Shown here: piece after piece, positions 58,501-64,000 of the stretch
How positions within the stretch are numbered: position 1 is the stretch's first letter
How the letters are laid out: each line of letters begins with the position of its first letter
Origin: Pomacea canaliculata
Lineage: Eukaryota; Mollusca; Gastropoda; Architaenioglossa; Ampullariidae
Length of the DNA stretch: 64,000 bases
Assembly: GCF_003073045.1 (NCBI RefSeq)
Contig: NC_037592.1
Span: 6,251,924-6,315,923, forward strand
Direction: 5' to 3'
Translations under genes and position numbers: made by a program
Notes under the pieces: generated by a model
The model's database searches: none
Seen by the model: the letters and a program-made list of their open reading frames with translations, nothing else
What the model was told of the DNA's origin: nothing

Positions 58501-61500
58501 TTTAACTATGAGTGCGAGATAAAACCGCAATATAAAAATATTGGATTAGGTCAACAAACATCCATTTCGTTTACACAAATTTACATCAGCTTACACTTTC
58601 AGTCCTTAAAGTCTCTCACGAAGGAACTGTTCTCGATGAGAATTGAGACAGAGGCGCTGACTAGTTTAACAGCGAGACTAACACAAGACAGAAAATAAAC
58701 AAATAAACCTGACAGAAAAAAACATGACTGAATACCTAAGCAGGTCGTTCCATCTACCCCGCACTAAAGTCCCCGCCAAGCACTCAACACAAGCATCCTA
58801 CCATGGTACATGGAGTTTGCAAGATGTTGTTGCTGTTCTCTGACCCCCGCCCGCAACTTTAATTTGTAAATCCAATACTCAAGGCGCGACAAGAATACGG
58901 TCCGCGCATTTATTTCCAGCAAATGCCGGGACCCGCGTTTGCTCAGCGCCAGCACAAAGATCCCTCCGCCAAACGCTGGCCCTATCATCGCCAATCTCAC
59001 GTGCGCGCCGCTCCGCCTTATCTGTGGGTCCACGTTTTCCAACTGACAAGAGACGATTAAGAACAGTTTGTCTTCCTTCTGCAAGCATAATTGCCGAGCA
59101 GATACCGGACTGCGTCTGCTTGCAAACGAGGGGAAGGGGAGAGTGGGGTGATGGAAAAAAAGAACAAGAAGAAAAAGAAAACACACACAAAGATAAAGAT
59201 GGAAAGATCGATGCCTGTCCTCACATAGGTCGTGTTAGCAAACGGCGCGGCCTGCGCGCGCGAGCGGGAATAAATGAAAACTGCTCCCCGTGTTCCGACA
59301 GTGTGTGTTATCAATGATGAGTCGCGGCTGAGCGTCTTCTGCATCAAAAACGTGCACCTGCTGTTCTTTTCTTTGTATTTTGCTTTTCCTCCCGATACCA
59401 ACCCCTCCCATCTCTGTGTGTGGTGCGTGTGTGTGTGTGTGAGGGGTGGGTGGGGTGTGAGTGCTATGCAACACGCGACATGGTAAATATTTGGTGCCGG
59501 CGTCCTTTCCCAGTCTCCTTGAGGACTTGTGCACGTGCGCAACGTAGGAGGTGGTGGGTGGGGCGGACTCGACAGAAGGGTTAGGAGGTACGTGCGTGCA
59601 TGCGTGAGGGGAAGTGGGTTGTCCGGATTCAAAGATCCGTGTGACATTAAGTCTGCCATCCTTTCTGATCCTCTTCTAACACACACACAGACAGACACAA
59701 CTCTATCTACCACACATCAACAGACAAACAAGATCGCACACACACACACACACGTGCATTCCACTGTGACGACATCTCACCCCAGACGCAGAGATGAGGA
59801 GGTCCAGATCTTCTATGTACTCAATGCAGCTGACAAACCTGTGAACAAGACAGACCATGTTGAACTATGTCACTGAATGTTAACTGCATCCTGTTCTTAT
59901 AAGGTTGTCAGGACTGTGCGATGTTACCATATCTGTGTGAAACTACAAATGAATATTATGGTCATTCAGTACACATGACGTCACACGCCAACACGGGACG
60001 GAAACAGGAGATAAAACACACAGGCACACGTATACAAATAGACAGACAGACCGACCGTGCACAGATAGTATACCACTGCCATGTGGGGTCAACTCACTCC
60101 CGATGTCCAAGACAGTAAGCGTGGAATGTTGTAGGCATTGGGGTAACGGCTGACTCGTATCTTCTCGTCACGGTCGCACGTCACAATGAGGCTGTCCTTG
60201 GCGGCAAGGCACTGAACGTCACACAGACAATCACATTAGTGACAAGATGCGCGAAGGCACGTGCGAGACGGGGAAAGAAGGGAAAGGGGAAGCAGGCAGA
60301 CAACTCGAACAACATTGAGTAGACCTGTTACAAAGGTTGCGCACACACATTCAGACACAGACACACGCACACACATATTCAAGTGGGTTTACATTTACAT
60401 TAAACATACAGTTCAATTAAAAAAATTTTTTTCTAAGAACCCATACTTGAAGCCGTTACGCGCATCTCTCATACTAATATGTACAATAACCATGCCACCT
60501 AACAATAACATTTTTCTACTTCTTCTATTAATATGATGCATTAATGAATATTTAATTATTACATGTATAAATTAATATAATGTGCTTGCATGCCTATATG
60601 TAAGAACTTTGAGTCTGGCTGATGCTGGAAAAAGGCGCTATACAAATGTGCTATTTATTTATTACAGCAGATTTGTATCTACTAGTATATACTAGAAAGA
60701 ATTTCTCCGCAAAATGAAATTTACAGTGCAAATCATGTCTCTCCCTTCCACCCACCCATCCACAACAGGTTTCTCACGTTTTCGGCCTTTCGTTGGTACC
60801 AGGTAGCCCTACTTATTTACTTACCCACCCCTAGATGTACATGACGATATCTTGCGGGTTAGTCGTGAATAAGTAAAGAGCCCTGTCCCGTGATATACCC
60901 GACTTGTGCAAGTCGCAAGGGACAATAGCAACCGTATCACATGTCACGATACATGAAAACAGCACTCTTTCATTCACAGCACCTTGTCCACGTGACAGTT
61001 GTCACTATCAGGAGATTCTTCGGGACAAAACTCTTCCAAATACCTACTGTTCAAAGGACAGACTTATCTATCACTTACAATGATGAGTTCCTGATGTCAT
61101 TAGCAAAATATATCGCTGAAGCAAATGATATGCGAGTTAAAACACTCCTCAGAAAACACAGAAGACTGATATTTTTTTGGTAATAATGGATACTTTTATG
61201 TAGATGGGACTATCTGAAATGTACCCGAGTATATATAAGTTAAATGGGATATGTCCATGTGTGCGAATATGATCATATTCGGTTCAAATTCTACAAAATG
61301 TTCACCATTGTAATGCTTTACATCCCTATTGTACATGATTAAGCTGCGGATGGGCCACAAAAAATTCAAAAACGAAAACCTTGTCTGTGCATGAATTCAA
61401 TACTTGCCATATCCAGTATCATTGACAGATGACCCAGAAGCGGTTGACCTTCCACTTCACCTGAGGGCTGGGCGCTCCTCTCTGTCAGAAAAGAGTAGAC

Positions 61501-61579
61501 ATCGCCAGATTTGTCGGCGACGAGGACTGCTGACTCGTCACGAGTAAACAGCACGGACGTGGCTCTCCTCGCCAACATT
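55502..61579 (-). CDS. WDR4: WDR4, non-catalytic subunit of tRNA m7G46 methyltransferase (5' partial, one frame break)
   Basis: WDR4 is the WD40 scaffold that binds METTL1 and positions tRNA for N7-methylguanosine at position 46. Exons (high to low): 61579-61408, 60211-60098, 59838-59781, 58093-57864, 57503-57305, 56808-56730, 55677-55502. Diagnostic stretches in order are RRATSVLF, VLVADKSGDVYSF, LLGHLSMILDM, DRDEKIRVS, CLGHRE joined to FVSCIEY, SASGDCSVRVWDL, PAIQRLAYC, AWDITFEGDVLWVL, KWDFFKD, and a Lys/Arg-rich tail ending KKARNTS. The first exon starts in phase 2 and the usual first 80-100 residues are missing from the visible sequence, so the start is unknown. Exon 60211-60098 has one base too many (near 60121-60126), switching frame between IRVSRYPNAYNI and HAYCLGHRE. 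The donor at 61408 is GC (GCAAGT). Other joins are GT-AG. Confidence 0.9.
60570..60665 (+). repeat. LINE/SINE 3' tail in a WDR4 intron
   Basis: The sequence GGAAAAAGGCGCTATACAAA followed by TGTGCTATTTATTTATTA is the common 3' end of LINE/SINE families in animals. The body of the element was not recognised. Confidence 0.55.
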
Positions 61580-62499
61580 CTGCAACAGAGAGATGAAGCT
61601 CGGTCAGTTAACGGTCAAGTGAAGCAGGAACTTCTATTTTTTTTAAAAAGTGCTACTGGTATGAACTACTGCTGCATATATGTTTCAAACACTCTTCCAG
61701 TGCAGACAGATTCCATACAACAACCCTGTAGTGTGAGGTTAGAGGTTACACCGTTAGAGGTTGGAGGTTAGCAACTTTGGGCCAACTCCACAGAGAAGCG
61801 CGTGCTCATACGGGTAAGTTTTCATAACCACATAAAACATCGTAAGACACGAAACGACGATTCTATGAACGCTAAACGTGGGGTTTGTTTGTTTGTTTGT
61901 TTTCTAGTGTGTGAGGGTGGGTGCGTGCATAACTTGCGTCTGCGTGCGTACTTTTTTTTTCTCTCTCTCTCTCGGTGTGTGCGTGTACACACAAGTATTT
62001 CACAAGAATCTTCAAATACCATTTAATCATTCTCAATCGATAGCACACTGAGCCCCCGTTAACCCATTTGCCACCACAACACTGGAATCCCATCACTGGT
62101 CGCCGTGTTTCTTCAGTGACTTCCCCTCCACCCAACCTCCACCTTGACGGTTTCTTGTCGGCACGTGCATGCATAAACGCACCCGAGTACACCAGCGGAT
62201 GCACTGACCTCACCTCACCCACTTCCAACCACCACCCAGCCGTCATCGACAGTCCTATGCAACACCACCGCTTAAACCGTAACTGCCCACCCCACATCTA
62301 CCATCCATCCAACACTAATAAACAGTCTGCCGAGAACACATTAATTACTTATCAGACTTTTCTCCCCTTTCTTACCATCAAATGTTCGTTCGTTCTTCCT
62401 TCCTCGCCTTCCCTCATCGTCTCCACCACCTCCGTCCCCTCCCGACCTTCCCTCTCTTCAACCCTCTCCCACCCGCAAATCTTTCTCTTCCTCCCTTCC

Positions 62500-63250
62500 C
62501 CACCCTCGCTCCTCCATGTCGGTCATCGCCGCCATCTTCCGCACGCTCGCTTGGCGGGGCTAATGACGTAGAATGATAAGTTCATGATTAATTAAGGTGC
62601 AGGCCAGCGCGGACCAGTGGCTTATGCAGCGTCCGCCCCTGTGGTCCTGCTGCTGGCACACCGGACAGATAAATTGCCGGGCCCAGCACTCTGGACACTA
62701 AACGCCCGTAATGCAATTTGCCGCACTAGCCGCGTCTGTTCCGCGCGCCGCTTAATGGCGCTTGCAACGGATCTGCTGATAACTCGACCACGAAGCGTCG
62801 TTAACGGCAATGTTTTTTTTTTTTTTTTGGTGGGAGGTGGAGATGTGGCTGTGGGAAGAAAGCAGGAACCAGGGTGGATAGGGGGAAATTCTGAGGGTGG
62901 GATAATTTCTTGTTTGAGTGAGCGCTTGCTGTTCGGGCTCGCAGCTCGCATTATCCACCTTGAGTTTTGCCATCGTTGGCACCTGAAGCCTTCAGCTGCA
63001 CGTCCTCCATCCACGAGGAGCCGCTGACGCATGGGGACGGCCGGAGGCGAGCGAGGATGACGTGTGTTCGCGCGTGAGGGTGCGAGAGTGCCGGGTGGCA
63101 CAGCATCGAGTCTTTCGCGGGTCGGCCAAGAAGCTCGGCAAACACTTCACAGCTCAGGTGATTATGGTTTCCTGCAGAATTGCTGGCGAGAAAAAGACCA
63201 CGACCTGACGATTGCTGCACCAACATGGCGTTTTTCAGGTTTAAACGCTC
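62500..63250. promoter_or_regulatory. CpG-rich island with YY1-like site, candidate WDR4 promoter
   Basis: A GC/CpG-rich block. GCCGCCATCTTCC at 62528-62540 is, on the minus strand, the YY1-type GGAAGATGGCGGC often found at housekeeping start sites. Its orientation fits a minus-strand gene such as WDR4. No exon encoding the WDR4 N-terminus was found next to it. Confidence 0.35.
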
Positions 63251-64000
63251 TGAAATTTCGCGTTTGTGTTTGGAGAATGTTCACACTACAAAATCTTGAG
63301 CTTGTCGATGTATTCTGTTATCTTTAAGATGAAGCTTATAATACATTCTGAATGAATAAAGGGGGCTAAAGAGTTTACTATATTCATAAACCTCTCTGAA
63401 AGCTCTAAAACGAACATACAAAGGCAAACGTGAGGAACGGCTCGAAAATCTCTAACAATGACAGCAAAAACACAAAAACTACTTAGTACTCTTTATAAAA
63501 ATCAGATTCTCATTAGGAATAATATTTTGTTTTGTATAGCGCAAAATCACGCCCCTAGAGAAGAATGAGCTATGAGCTTGAAAAAAAAAAAGGCACTGAC
63601 TGCATGTGAAAGAAATAAGCTGAAATATGGACAAAATAATGAAGGCAAACATGAAGTACATCAGAGAGAATATGGTATGTTAAACAACATAATAAGCTAC
63701 ACAGACATGTCGGCAGGACATCCAATCAAGGGGAAAGATCGGTTACTAGATAAACTAGACTTGTGTGGACTGATTTAAGCATGACATGTGCTTTTGAAGA
63801 TTCTATGGTTGGTAACAAAAAAAAAAAGGGGGCGAGTTCCATTGTTTTGCTGACAAGTAGCCAAAAAGTCAGTGAACATATGATAATCGTTATCATATCA
63901 GTAATGGACAGACTGGGGCTGTCAGACGAAGAGATTTCGCACGGAAAGTAGAGGATGAGAAGGACAAGAGCCTGTAAAGAAATGACAGTGTAGGACTGGC
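63251..64000. other. AT-rich right end, nothing recognised
   Basis: Only short frames. No motif of the missing WDR4 N-terminus or of any other family was seen. Confidence 0.4.

Noticed and set aside
62951..63226. Minus-strand frame with GRGLFLASNSAG considered as the WDR4 first exon
   Set aside because: Only a short chance-like resemblance to the WDR4 N-terminus and no phase-2 donor that joins to 61579.
1..64000. CRISPR arrays, bacterial operons, viral genomes
   Set aside because: No regularly spaced direct repeats, no prokaryotic gene layout and no viral gene set; the intron and tRNA features are eukaryotic.

Overview
The window looks like nuclear DNA of an animal, most likely a mollusc or another lophotrochozoan. 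It has spliced genes with GT-AG introns, a eukaryotic tRNA with internal promoter boxes, hAT-type MITEs, LINE 3' fragments and many simple repeats. The species cannot be named from the sequence. Exon joins below were worked out by hand from splice signals and reading-frame phase, without transcripts.

Left part (1-15 kb, + strand): two very long, apparently intronless paralogous genes of 1,587 and 2,259 codons. Each is almost entirely ankyrin repeats, followed by a C-terminal SOCS box and an acidic Ser/Asp-rich tail. They read as giant ASB-like proteins, i.e. candidate substrate receptors of Cullin-5/Elongin-BC ubiquitin ligases. A frameshifted relic of a third 5' end lies between them, and a MITE sits in the presumed 5' UTR of the second gene. 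The second gene also carries recent in-frame internal duplications.

Middle part (17.6-28.2 kb, - strand): a gene of about 16 exons that I identify as TERB1, the meiotic telomere-bouquet protein. It has N-terminal armadillo-like repeats, a short coiled coil, a large Cys-rich central region and two Myb/SANT segments at the C-terminus. One coiled-coil exon has a partial tandem copy, and the frame changes near 20.65 kb.

37.0-40.0 kb (- strand): a complete six-coding-exon SIAH RING E3 ligase of 292 residues. A tRNA-Glu(CTC) follows at 41.3 kb on the + strand. From 42 to 55 kb I see no protein-coding gene, only repeats, a degenerate retrotransposon and several GC/CpG-rich islands that may be promoters or enhancers.

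Right part (55.5-61.6 kb, - strand): seven exons of WDR4, the WD40 partner of the METTL1 tRNA m7G methyltransferase. The N-terminal exon(s) are not found. One exon carries an apparent extra base, and one intron appears to use a GC donor.

The genes do not form an operon-like unit. Three of the five protein genes belong to, or are predicted to belong to, ubiquitin ligation, but that may be coincidence.
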